This document shows positions 56,033 to 64,000 of a DNA stretch of 64,000 nt, in pieces (the stretch's first letter is position 1; each line of letters starts with the position of its first letter). The translations under genes were made by a program, and so were the position numbers. The DNA is from Brachyhypopomus gauderio (taxonomy: Eukaryota > Chordata > Actinopteri > Gymnotiformes > Hypopomidae). The stretch covers positions 702,001 through 766,000 of the forward strand of contig NW_027506898.1 of the NCBI RefSeq assembly GCF_052324685.1. The letters run 5' to 3'. The notes under the pieces were generated by a model. It was not told the origin of the DNA and searched no databases. It saw only the letters and a list, made by a program, of their open reading frames with translations.

Positions 56033-56258
56033 ATATGGTGTATTCAACTAAGGATTTTCATAGTCGAATCTGATTCGTCAGCTTTTCCCTTTAGTCGACT
56101 AATAGTCGAATCGGGTTTAGTTTTTTTTTTTTTTTTTTAGAGCACCTTAAACGGGATCTCGTTCTCATTCAGGACTTTTTTCCTCTTCAAAGTAAAAACT
56201 TAAAACACTCAAATAAATGAATAAACACTGTAGGTTTTATTTATTTTTTTATGAAACG

Positions 56259-56720
56259 TTAGAGAACATTAACCGTCAGTGTGCATTGCGAATCTCGAAC
56301 TGTCAGACTAGGCACTGTGCAAAATGTCAAAAATATTTTAAATAAAATATGCCTGCCTGAAAATATTTTTAAAATTGCCACACAACAGCAAAAAATACAA
56401 GGAAAGGTTAAAGTAACGGGGTTTAAAAGCAAACAACAACAAAAAATGTTTATAGGCCTACGTGCCGAGACGCGACGAGACGACACGACACGACTGAAAC
56501 GACAAACGTTTTTTTTTCGCCTTACGCGTTTTAAATGGTATGCCATGTTGGTTGTTGTCGTGCGAAATGAAAGACGTTGATGACATAACTTGCACTTTAC
56601 ATTGTTTGATTCATCTTTATGTTTTTCAAAATACTTCTGAAGTTTTTTAGTAGCCATTAATCTGAGAAGGGTAATGCTGCAGGCCGGAGCCCCGGTGGGC
56701 GTGGGTAAAGGGCGAAGCAT
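56259..56720 (-). pseudogene. BED-finger hAT transposase, N-terminal fragment
   Basis: The minus-strand frame has, from about 56657, MATKKLQKYFEKHKDESNN and then VKCKLCHQRLSFRTTTTNMA and YHLKR. This is a BED-type zinc finger, with the expected second His lost in the diverged continuation (RVRRKK). Only the N-terminus survives and the later frame is unrelated. The upstream leader (56660-57033) is duplicated in reverse at 57358-57697. Confidence 0.75.
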
Positions 56721-57697
56721 GTGTCAATCATTTTCGAATGCAGCCAATCAGATACTACACTTTTGTTGTCAATCAATTTTTAGTAAGCCAATTATCAGCC
56801 AGAGTTAGCTGTCAATCATTTTTTACTGCAGCCAATCTTAACAGATCTGCCAAAAGAAGGCGGAAACTGCACGGAGAAGCTCTTTAAACAGAAGTATATG
56901 CCATTCTTGCACAAAAGTAGCTGAATAAAAACATGAGCTATGACTTTAGACAAAAAAGAGCTATGACTTTAGACATTTTAAAATAAAAGTTTAAAATACT
57001 TCTCACTTGTTATTCTGGCACTTTAGGCATTGGTTTTAATATTCAAAGGCTCTACAGCAGGGGTCGGCAACCTATGGCACGCGGGCCACCGTTGGCACGC
57101 CGAGGCATAATCAGTGGCACGCGACACGCTGGACCAGCATCAGCAAAAAATTAATAATACAAAATATAGCACGATCCTCCAATCGAAATCGCTCCTCAAC
57201 GCTCTGCTCGGCGGAGGCGCTTATTCTTGACGATCGATCGCGATATAATACTTAATTTGTGTCCATTTACACCTCCCCTCCGCTAACAATTTACACTCGC
57301 CACATATATATATGATGTAAATGATGCAATACGTGCAATAAAGGAAAAAAAAAACATTAAAGTGCCGTTCCAGAATAACAAGTGAGAGTTATTTTAAACT
57401 TTTATTTAAAAATGTCTAAAGTCATAGCTCTTCTAATGTTTTTATTCAGCTACTTTTGTGCAAGAATGGCATATACTTCTGTTTAAAGAGCTTCTCCGTG
57501 CAGTTTCCGCCTTCTTTTGGCAAATCTGTTAAGATTGGCTGCAGTAAAAAATGATTGACAGCTAACTCTGGCTGATAATTGGCTTAATAAAAATTGATTG
57601 ACAACGAAAGTGTAGTATCTGATTGGCTGCATTCGAAAATTATTGACACATGCTCCGCCCTTTACCCACGCCCACCGGGGCTCCGGGCTGCAGCATT
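56675..57697. repeat. Large inverted repeat, arms about 340 bp
   Basis: The left arm is about 56675-57033 and the right arm about 57358-57697. Examples of mirrored text are CCGGGGCTCC / GGAGCCCCGG, CTCCGTGCAGTTTCCGCCTT / AAGGCGGAAACTGCACGGAG, and TGGCATATACTTCTG / CAGAAGTATATGCCA. The arms differ at scattered positions. The loop (57034-57357) holds a hAT-ended piece (57058: CAGCAGGGGTCGGCAACC) and sequence shared with R1 copy d. Confidence 0.92.
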
Positions 57698-57964
57698 ACA
57701 TATATGTGATTAATCTCGGCAGATGCTGCGCGTATTCTGTAGCGTATTCAGCTCCGCTCGTTTGGATTGTGCATCAGCAGGGTGTGATTTATTAATGTGT
57801 AGTAAGGAAGATGCCTATTGTTAATGCGCAAACATCATTTAAAAATATTTATTAACAGAAATTAGGATGATTTTATTTGACAAAAGGCTATATATAATGA
57901 AAACAAAGACATTTCATGTAAAAACTAATGCTTAGCTGCATCCTTGGGCACCGCCATGCAGTTA

Positions 57965-58050
57965 GAATGGTACATTCGACTAGGACGTTCATAGTCGACT
58001 AGGGGGTATAGTCGACTATAGTCGAATCAGCGACTATTGCAGGTCACCCC
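57965..58050. repeat. TAGTCGACTA-rich repeat, partner of 56037-56120
   Basis: TTCATAGTCGACTAGGGGGT and TATAGTCGAATCAGCGACTA parallel CATAGTCGAATCTGATTCG and TTAGTCGACTAATAGTCGAA at 56061-56112. The two blocks probably mark the ends of the BED-hAT element. Confidence 0.6.
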
Positions 58051-58059
58051 TAATTTATA

Positions 58060-59560
58060 TAATATAGAATATATATTCTTATTTTTTCCAGATATATGCT
58101 CAACTGGTATCTCCTTCAGATTTAGTGCTATGTGTTATGTGCTTGTTAATATTTGTGTCTTTAGCTGTGTTCCATGTGTTATTTGTCAATCATGTCCTGA
58201 CTTTCATTGTGTCCACATGTCGCTTTGGTTTCATTTTTCAGTAAAACGAAACTCAAGAAAGGCGCTCTGGCCTCAGGACCCTGCTTCATTCCTCATGCCA
58301 CTGTGACATATACTGTGTGTGAATATAAAGGAGGACGAACCTGTTTGTATATGAACGAGTAGATAACATTAATTCCACAGGTTGTAAAATTCCAAGAGTC
58401 CTACAGAGCATTTCTGTGATGACGTAGAATAGTTCAGAGCATGTCAGAAGCTCCATCTTATTTTTAGCAGTTGTGTGACACTGTCCTGTCCTTGTGGTCC
58501 AAGATTCCTGCAGAATGATTTCAGTACATTGTGTACTGCCACAGTGCATTGGAGTGCATAAAGATGCTTAAATATTAATATTCATTCCATGGAGTTCTAA
58601 CATTCCAATAGCGAAGATCCAATACCGTGGTTTTTCCTTTGAATTTCCTAATTTCTTTTACTGCCAGACCGACAAAAGGCAATGCAAACACATTTGTCAT
58701 TAATACCATGCCCATTAAAAATGCCTTGTGACTCCAAATCCTTAATGACAAATATTAATCCTGCTGGTTTGAAGGTGTTCAGCAAACTCACCAGTCTGCG
58801 TTCTGTTGGTTTATCTAATATAAAACTGACTTCATCTCTTGTAAGTAATGCAGTACACAACTCTCACATGTATGACAATGAATGGATGATGACAGTTTCT
58901 TTGTGCCAGTTATTTTAATGGCTGTGTTAATAGATTTACATCTAGATTGGTTGCATGCTACAGTTAACCACAGGTAATTTAATTTAACCACACTTTCATT
59001 GGTCTTGATAAACATGTCACTAATGATTTTTTTTGTCTCATCTATAAGAGCTGAGCTGAGGATCCTTAAAAAGTGATGAAGCCTGTGCATCATCCTGGAG
59101 GATCCTGAAGTGTTTCAGTATAATATTAGCCACTGGTTTATTTGTAGGATGATAAAAGTCAGCACCAGAGGAATCCGTGTTGTTATAACAGCATATTGTT
59201 TAGAGGTCAGTGCATTCACTTTCTGAACAGGTAAAACACTAGCAAATGCATCACCTGTGACTTCCTTGGGGAAACCACAGTTTAAAAATGTTCATATATT
59301 TCAATACATTTCTGGAGGAAGTCTTCATTCTGTGTAGCTCTCAAAAACCATATCACTATACACAGGACTGCATTCAATATTGCATTTTTACAAATGTTTA
59401 TCAACAAATCCATCAAAGAGGTTGGCATAAGATGGTCCCATTTTAGTACCCATACTAAGCAGCAATCCATGCTGAAGGTTTTATGTTCCTTTGAAAAAGC
59501 AAGGAACTGGCATGTAGCATTTGTTCTCAAGGACGTCACTCAAGGTTCTCATTACATCAC
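58060..59560 (-). pseudogene. Penelope-like element, minus copy (RT and GIY-YIG)
   Basis: On the minus strand, 59396-59454 reads MGTKMGPSYANLFDGFVDKH, the block characteristic of Penelope-like reverse transcriptases. About 600 bp downstream, 58690-58860 reads VYCITYKR, then SQFYI and EFAEHLQTSR in one frame with stops. This is the GIY-YIG endonuclease that Penelope elements carry after the RT. Many stops and shifts make it non-functional. The 3' end region (58190-58330) is shared with repeats at 55626 and 63590. Confidence 0.82.
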
Positions 59561-59639
59561 TCTCACCTTTCACTCTTTAAGACCCGCAGGTCCTGCCGTC
59601 TTCACTGAGCATTATACGCCAAGTGGTTACCACTCCAGT

Positions 59640-60365
59640 CGTTGAGCTATGATCTGTCTAATGACTGTTGAGAGTTCGTTTTGCTGCACTGTCTATACCA
59701 TATTCATTTTGCGGTTCTGCCAGCATTTTGCAATGGAGAATGTTCCAAAATGTATTTTCACTGAATGTGATTCATGTAAAACTTTTTCACCTGATTTTCT
59801 TCTACACTGCAGGGTCATGTGTCTAATTTGCATTTAGGGAAGGGCGGGTGCCTCTAATGAAGTGACCATTCGTTGTACTAAAATAAAGAGCACTGATCAC
59901 AGATTTTTTTCTTTTCTTCAATTCTCTAACAATAAACCATTAAAAATTGCCTTTACAATCTATCTTTGGTCACATATTCATCTTTGTCCTAAACGGTGAA
60001 CACTGTCTTACCCTCTTTACCACAATATAACAAAAATAAACTTTGTTATTGTTGTTATAACCACTAGAACAGTTTTAGTGTTTCACACAAGTGTAAATTA
60101 AATGTTTACTCTAAAAATGGAAGGGTAAAGGTTCTACAAAATATGGCAAGAAAATAAAACCAAATTCCCTCATTAGTGGACAAACTCTCTTGTGTACAGT
60201 CACTGGTATAGACAGTGCAGCAAAACGTCTTGACAGTCATTAGACAGATCATGGAATATAAAATGCACATGTAGCTATGTCACTCCTATAGATGGCCAAA
60301 TACAACAGCACTCACGTGTATTATTCATTTTGAGGCTCAGTCAGCATTGTGTAATAGAGAATAAA
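59640..60365. repeat. Repeated and inverted segments around Penelope copies
   Basis: GATCTGTCTAATGACTGTTG and TGCTGCACTGTCTATACCA (59651-59701) are inverted at 60196-60250. ATTCATTTTGCGGTTCTGCC (59702) recurs directly at 60326 as ATTCATTTTGAGGCTCAGTC. The 60170-60310 part recurs at 53640-53735. These pieces look like ends of a further element family that was not resolved. Confidence 0.55.
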
Positions 60366-60369
60366 GACT

Positions 60370-60820
60370 AATGGACAAACTCCCCGTCTCTCACCATTAC
60401 AAGATGCAGTGAGTATTATGTACAATAGGACTCCATGCAGAAGAAGGGAGATGTCATGCGGAAATAGCATGAATAATAATAATAATAGTATGATTAATAA
60501 TGGACTGAATAGAGGACTATTCAACTGTAGTCAGAGTTGTTCCACCTATAAAAACTAGTGTCAGAAAATTGCTTAATTGCTTCCTTCTAGTAAAGGTGTT
60601 TTCTTCAAACAAGAATAGCTACACCATTTTCAGCTGTCATTGTGGATGTCATTTCTTTTGTTTATATTCTTCCTTGTGTAGAATAAGTTTTCTAGTAGGT
60701 TTGTTGACATTTCTGTTAATAATTTCTCTTTTGCAGGTACTAATATTTACTAATTTTTATTAGTAAATTTACTAATACGCTTTATTAACAGAAAAAAATA
60801 TTTTATATATAATTATATAT
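60370..60820. other. Non-coding stretch
   Basis: AT-rich, with (AAT)-like repeats near 60473-60505. It ends in TATATAATTATATATAAT immediately before the LTR-headed element. Confidence 0.4.
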
Positions 60821-61089
60821 AATTGTCACGTTGAGGACCCCGGCCCCTCCCTTTTGGGTTATGTCGTGTGATTAATAAGTCTCACCTGTGAATCATCTCG
60901 TGATCACGTGGGGCTAATGTGGTTTGTCTATTTAATGTGCGCTCGCACAGTGTACTGTGCTCGTCGTTGTCTAAGAATACACGTTGTGTGTGTGGTTTTT
61001 CAGTGTTGCTCGTGCGCTATTGCGCAATATCTGTGAAATTAAAAGTGACGTCAGTCAACTTGCAAGGATTCCGTGTCTCATCCTTCGCC

Positions 61090-62301
61090 ATGACCCCCGC
61101 GTCACAGAACGACGAGCCGACAAGAGACACCAGGAAGATGCCAGGCTATACGACTCAGCCAAAAAAGAGTCAGCGCCCCAGTAAGCGGCATCACCGCGCT
61201 TCTTCCCCTCCACCGCGCCGAGACGCCGTCCCTACACCGGAGCAGCTGGAGTCGGACCGCGTGCGCGCATTCATGCTACGCGGGGTTCGAGTGACCGAGG
61301 ATCCCGCGTTGCAAGAGGAGCTCTACCAGGGGGTGGTGCGCATGTGGAGGAAGCGAAACCCCTCTCCTTCCCGCGCCCTCTCGCCTCAGAGGGTAGGCAC
61401 CTGCACCGTCGGCGCCACCGCGTCGACCCCGGAGGAGGAGTTTGGAGAGGGGGAGTCCGAGGAGGAGTCAGAGGAGGAGTACCCCCCTCCACCTGTGTGC
61501 CCTTCTCCCAGTGCGGGCTACGAGGAGGAGGGGGAGGAAGAAGAGGATTACCCTCCGTCCGTTTACTCCGCTCCCACCATTGACTATGTTGGGGAGGGGG
61601 AGGAGGATGAGGATTACCCTCCGTCCGTTTACTCCGCTCCCACCATTGACTATGTTGGGGAGGGGGAGGAGGATGAGGAGTACCCTCCGTCCATCTGCGA
61701 TGACACCACCGTGGACTACGGTGAAGAGGAGGAGGAGGAGTCAGAAGAGGAGGACTACCTCCCTCCGCCTGTAGGTCCCTCTCCTACGGTACCGGAGGAC
61801 TATTCCCCGTCCGTAGGGTCTGGTGTCTCGGAGAGTGACCCCTACACGGAGGATGAGGAAGAGAGCCTTCCCTCCTCCGTGGGGACTGTAAAGGGGCGGA
61901 GGACTCCGGGGGAGAACGCGTCCTCCAGGTCTTCCAGGGCCAGCCCCATGGACTGTTCCCGGGGTGAGAGCCCGGCGGAGTCCATGGAGGGGATCCTCGA
62001 GGTCGAGGAGGAGAATATGGACACGGCGGAGGAGCTCCCTCGCGCTGCACCTTGCACGTACGATAGCCGCGCTGCACCGGGTGCGTACGACAGCCGCGCT
62101 ACACCGGGCACGTCCGCCCGCCACGCTGCACCCGGTGGAGGGTTCGCAGCGAAGACAGGAGGGGGACTGCCCAACGCAGCGCCAGCAGCACCGGATCTCT
62201 CTCCCCTACTCGCTCTCCTCCTGGCGTGTGTGTTCCAGTGTTTGTCAGTCTTCCCCTTTGTGTACCTAACCCATTTTTCCCTCTTGTGCCACTATGTGTA
62301 A
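61090..62301 (+). CDS. Acidic, Pro/Glu-rich 403-residue ORF of the LTR-headed element, unknown function
   Basis: The ATG at 61090 (GCCATGACCC, good context) was chosen over the upstream in-frame ATG at 60919, because the extra 57 codons lie in the LTR-like leader. The protein has a basic N-terminus (TQPKKSQRPSKRHHRASSPP) and then a compact segment that may fold (TPEQLESDRVRAFMLRGVRV, LQEELYQGVVRMWRKRNPSP). A long acidic region follows with 22-residue repeats (DYPPSVYSAPTIDYVGEGEE) and an Ala/Pro-rich part with DSRAAPG repeats. The C-terminus is hydrophobic (ALLLACVFQCLSVFPFVYLT). It is GC-rich, unlike its surroundings. Position after an LTR suggests a gag-like or accessory protein. No CCHC knuckle or protease motif is seen. 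The hydrophobic end may be a frameshift artefact. I do not recognise the family. Confidence 0.5.
   Translation: MTPASQNDEPTRDTRKMPGYTTQPKKSQRPSKRHHRASSPPPRRDAVPTPEQLESDRVRAFMLRGVRVTEDPALQEELYQGVVRMWRKRNPSPSRALSPQRVGTCTVGATASTPEEEFGEGESEEESEEEYPPPPVCPSPSAGYEEEGEEEEDYPPSVYSAPTIDYVGEGEEDEDYPPSVYSAPTIDYVGEGEEDEEYPPSICDDTTVDYGEEEEEESEEEDYLPPPVGPSPTVPEDYSPSVGSGVSESDPYTEDEEESLPSSVGTVKGRRTPGENASSRSSRASPMDCSRGESPAESMEGILEVEEENMDTAEELPRAAPCTYDSRAAPGAYDSRATPGTSARHAAPGGGFAAKTGGGLPNAAPAAPDLSPLLALLLACVFQCLSVFPFVYLTHFSLLCHYV
61549..61680 (+). repeat. 66-bp in-frame tandem duplication
   Basis: Two nearly identical 66-bp units (TACCCTCCGTCCGTTTACTC onwards) encode the 22-residue repeat. A third, diverged unit follows at 61681. 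Confidence 0.95.
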
Positions 62302-62639
62302 GCATGCCTGTGTGTGTGTGTTTGTGAATGTTCCGTTTCATGTGTCTAACATCTTTTCCCCGGTCTTCCCAGGGAGGGTGTGCTAGGTGATTCGTGACCG
62401 ACGCTTCGCCAAGGGCAGTCACCTCCCAGACGCAGGACTGAGCGCGTCGGATCCTGCTTCCTGCTGCTAGATTTTATAGGCTGAATATTCAGGAATATAT
62501 ATTATAGGCTGAACTCTGACACCACTTTTACAGTCTTCCATTCAGTCCACTATCAATCACGTCATTTCAGCAGGACATGCCCCTGTTTCTGTATATTCCA
62601 TATATGGAACAGTACTGCATATAATCCTCACTGGCAGCC

Positions 62640-63826
62640 AATTCTAATTGTTCCTGCCCAACAAAAATATTACTCCAGCGTCTGGAAGACATTTTCTAAC
62701 CAATTACTTTGTCCTTACATGCATATGTCAAAGACTCACAATTTCTACAAATCTTTCAACACCTGAAAGAACGAATGCTACTTGCCAACTCTTCAATGTA
62801 CATTATAATGAACATGGTTGGAGAGCTTTAAAGCATTTTCTTGAGGCAAGACCAAAGAACAACCATACTATGAACATTCTCTTAAGATCGAACTCTCTGA
62901 GCTCCTGTTCACTATGAACTACTTCACCTCTATCTCCAAGTGCTATTTAGTATTCAGTATACTAAAATGACCAACCTCTTTGTTTGACTGTTGAGAAATT
63001 CACTAAATACAATACTGTGCTGCCTAATCACTCAACTAATAAAACAGTTGCTAATTTTGTAATTAAACACTTCTGAATCCTCCAGACTGCATAACTGTAG
63101 CATGCAACCGATCTAAATGTACATTTTTTAACACAGCCACTAAATTAATTGACACAAAGGAATTGTCATCATCCATTCATGGTCAGTTTTCTGACTGTTC
63201 AGTTTGCTGAACACCTTCAGACCAGCAGGATTAAGGATTTGTCATTTGCAGTCACAAGACATTTTAATACTAACATGCATGACATTAATGACAAATCGGT
63301 TTGTATTGCCAGTTGTTGATATGGCAGAAAGAAATGAGGAAATTAAAAAACAAAACCGATCTTCGCTATTGGAATGTTAGAACTCCATGGAATGAATATT
63401 AATATTTAAGCATTTAAGCATCTTTATGCACTGCAATGCACTGTGGCAGTACACAAGGTACTGAAATCATTCTGCAGGAATCTTGGACCACAAGGACAGG
63501 ACAGTGTCACACAACTGCTAAAAATAAGATGGAGCTTCTGACATGCTCGTTCATATACAAACAGGTTTGTCCTCCTTTATATTCACACACAGTATATGTC
63601 ACAGTGGCGTGAGGAATGAAGCAGGGTCCTGAGGCCAGAGCGCCTTTCTTGAGTTTCGTTTTACTGAAAAATGAAACCAAAGCGACATGTGGACACAATG
63701 AAAGTCAGGACATGATTGACAAATAACACATGGAACATAGCTAAAGACACAAATATTAACAAGCACATAACACATAGCACTAAATCTGAAGGAGATACCA
63801 GTTGAGCATATACCTGGAAAAAAAAG

Positions 63827-63835
<9 letters not shown>
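62640..63835 (+). pseudogene. Penelope-like element, plus copy
   Basis: ERTNATCQ near 62770, ALKHFLEARPKNNHTMNILL (62823-62885) and, in another frame, SELLFTMNYFT belong to the Penelope RT palm region. From about 63050 to 63835 the sequence is the diverged reverse complement of 58060-58990, including the GIY-YIG region and the repeat shared with 55626. It is decayed, with the RT active-site block lost. Confidence 0.7.

Positions 63836-63909
<74 letters not shown>
63834..63909. repeat. (AT)n microsatellite
   Basis: About 37 AT units between the Penelope-like remnant and the next LTR start. Confidence 0.97.
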
Positions 63910-63910
<1 letters not shown>

Positions 63911-63919
63911 TTATATATA

Positions 63920-64000
63920 TGTCACGTTGAGGACCCCGGCCCCTCCCTAATCGCCCTCCTTCTGGTGCGCAGCCTGGCACCACTGTCGTGTGTGTCTGTC
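63920..64000 (+). mobile_element. Second LTR start of the acidic-ORF family, cut by window edge
   Basis: TGTCACGTTGAGGACCCCGG and CCCCTCCCT are identical to the start at 60824. The sequence then diverges, with an insertion (AATCGCCCTCCTTCTGGTGC), and realigns at TGTCGTGTG. It continues beyond the window. Confidence 0.8.

Larger units (their letters stand above)
60824..62470 (+). mobile_element. LTR-headed element with a single acidic ORF, 3' LTR not seen
   Basis: It starts TGTCACGTTGAGGACCCCGG. The first 29 bases recur exactly at 63920. Features of an LTR promoter follow: TCTATTTAATG near 60930 and ATTAAAAGTGACG near 61036. The ORF at 61090-62301 comes next. After it, CCCAGGGAGGGTG (62369) could be a polypurine tract. 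No protease, RT or integrase is present, so it is probably non-autonomous, or a truncated copy. Both LTR starts sit directly beside AT repeats. The 3' limit is approximate. Confidence 0.6.

Noticed and set aside
60919..61089. N-terminal 57 codons of the long acidic ORF
   Set aside because: They lie in the LTR-like leader. The ATG at 61090 has a better context and begins the GC-rich coding part.
55547..64000. Upstream calsequestrin exons
   Set aside because: I searched the minus strand for the conserved RPTLRKLKPE and YEPFMEEP-type segments and found none; every readable frame there belongs to mobile elements.

Overview
The window looks like an intron- and transposon-rich stretch of a ray-finned fish genome, probably an otophysan teleost. 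Signs of this are dense Tc1/mariner (IR/DR type), hAT, PIF/Harbinger-like, L2-like and RTE/Rex3-like LINE, Penelope-like (GIY-YIG) and Ty3/gypsy sequences, a fish-type tRNA-derived SINE, spliced genes with GT-AG introns, and long (CA)n, (TA)n and poly(C)/(G) tracts. There is no sign of bacterial or viral gene organisation. Family names come from motifs recognised by eye; no database search was run.

Three host genes are supported, all on the minus strand. (1) 7391-7529 is the first coding exon of an acylphosphatase; its later exons are not seen before the left edge. (2) 44162-52870 is a spliced gene for a 259-residue protein with two CARD domains and a C-terminal coiled coil. Four coding exons join in phase (34+246+252+248 = 780 nt), and a 5' non-coding exon is likely. 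I do not recognise it as a named gene. (3) 54059-55546 holds the last four coding exons of a calsequestrin, closest to CASQ1 by eye, including the acidic Ca2+-binding tail. Its upstream exons must lie right of the window.

Weaker gene-like remains on the minus strand are: a SAMD3-like exon and a C2H2-finger fragment of a fish multicopy family at 12.3-17.0 kb, cut by hAT insertions; a DUF4806-like fragment near 20 kb; a decayed unknown gene at 23.3-24.1 kb; and a SWIM zinc-finger exon at 25.7-25.9 kb.

The rest is mobile DNA. From left to right: a Tc1 element with an internal 23-copy minisatellite (3.5-5.6 kb); a nested palindromic element (7.6-9.5 kb); hAT elements (9.5-17 kb); a solo LTR (18.2 kb); hAT, LINE and gypsy fragments (21.5-25.6 kb); an RTE-like LINE split by a solo LTR (31.7-33.5 kb); a four-level nest SINE > Harbinger > hAT > hAT (33.6-38.2 kb); gypsy integrase (39.5-40.5 kb); LINE and LTR pieces (41-48 kb); a hAT inverted repeat (56-58 kb); two opposed Penelope-like copies (58-63.8 kb) around an LTR-headed element with an unusual 403-residue acidic ORF (60.8-62.5 kb). 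Many insertions have exact target-site duplications, so their ends are firm. The best candidates for something undescribed are the tandem-CARD gene and the acidic ORF of the LTR-headed element.
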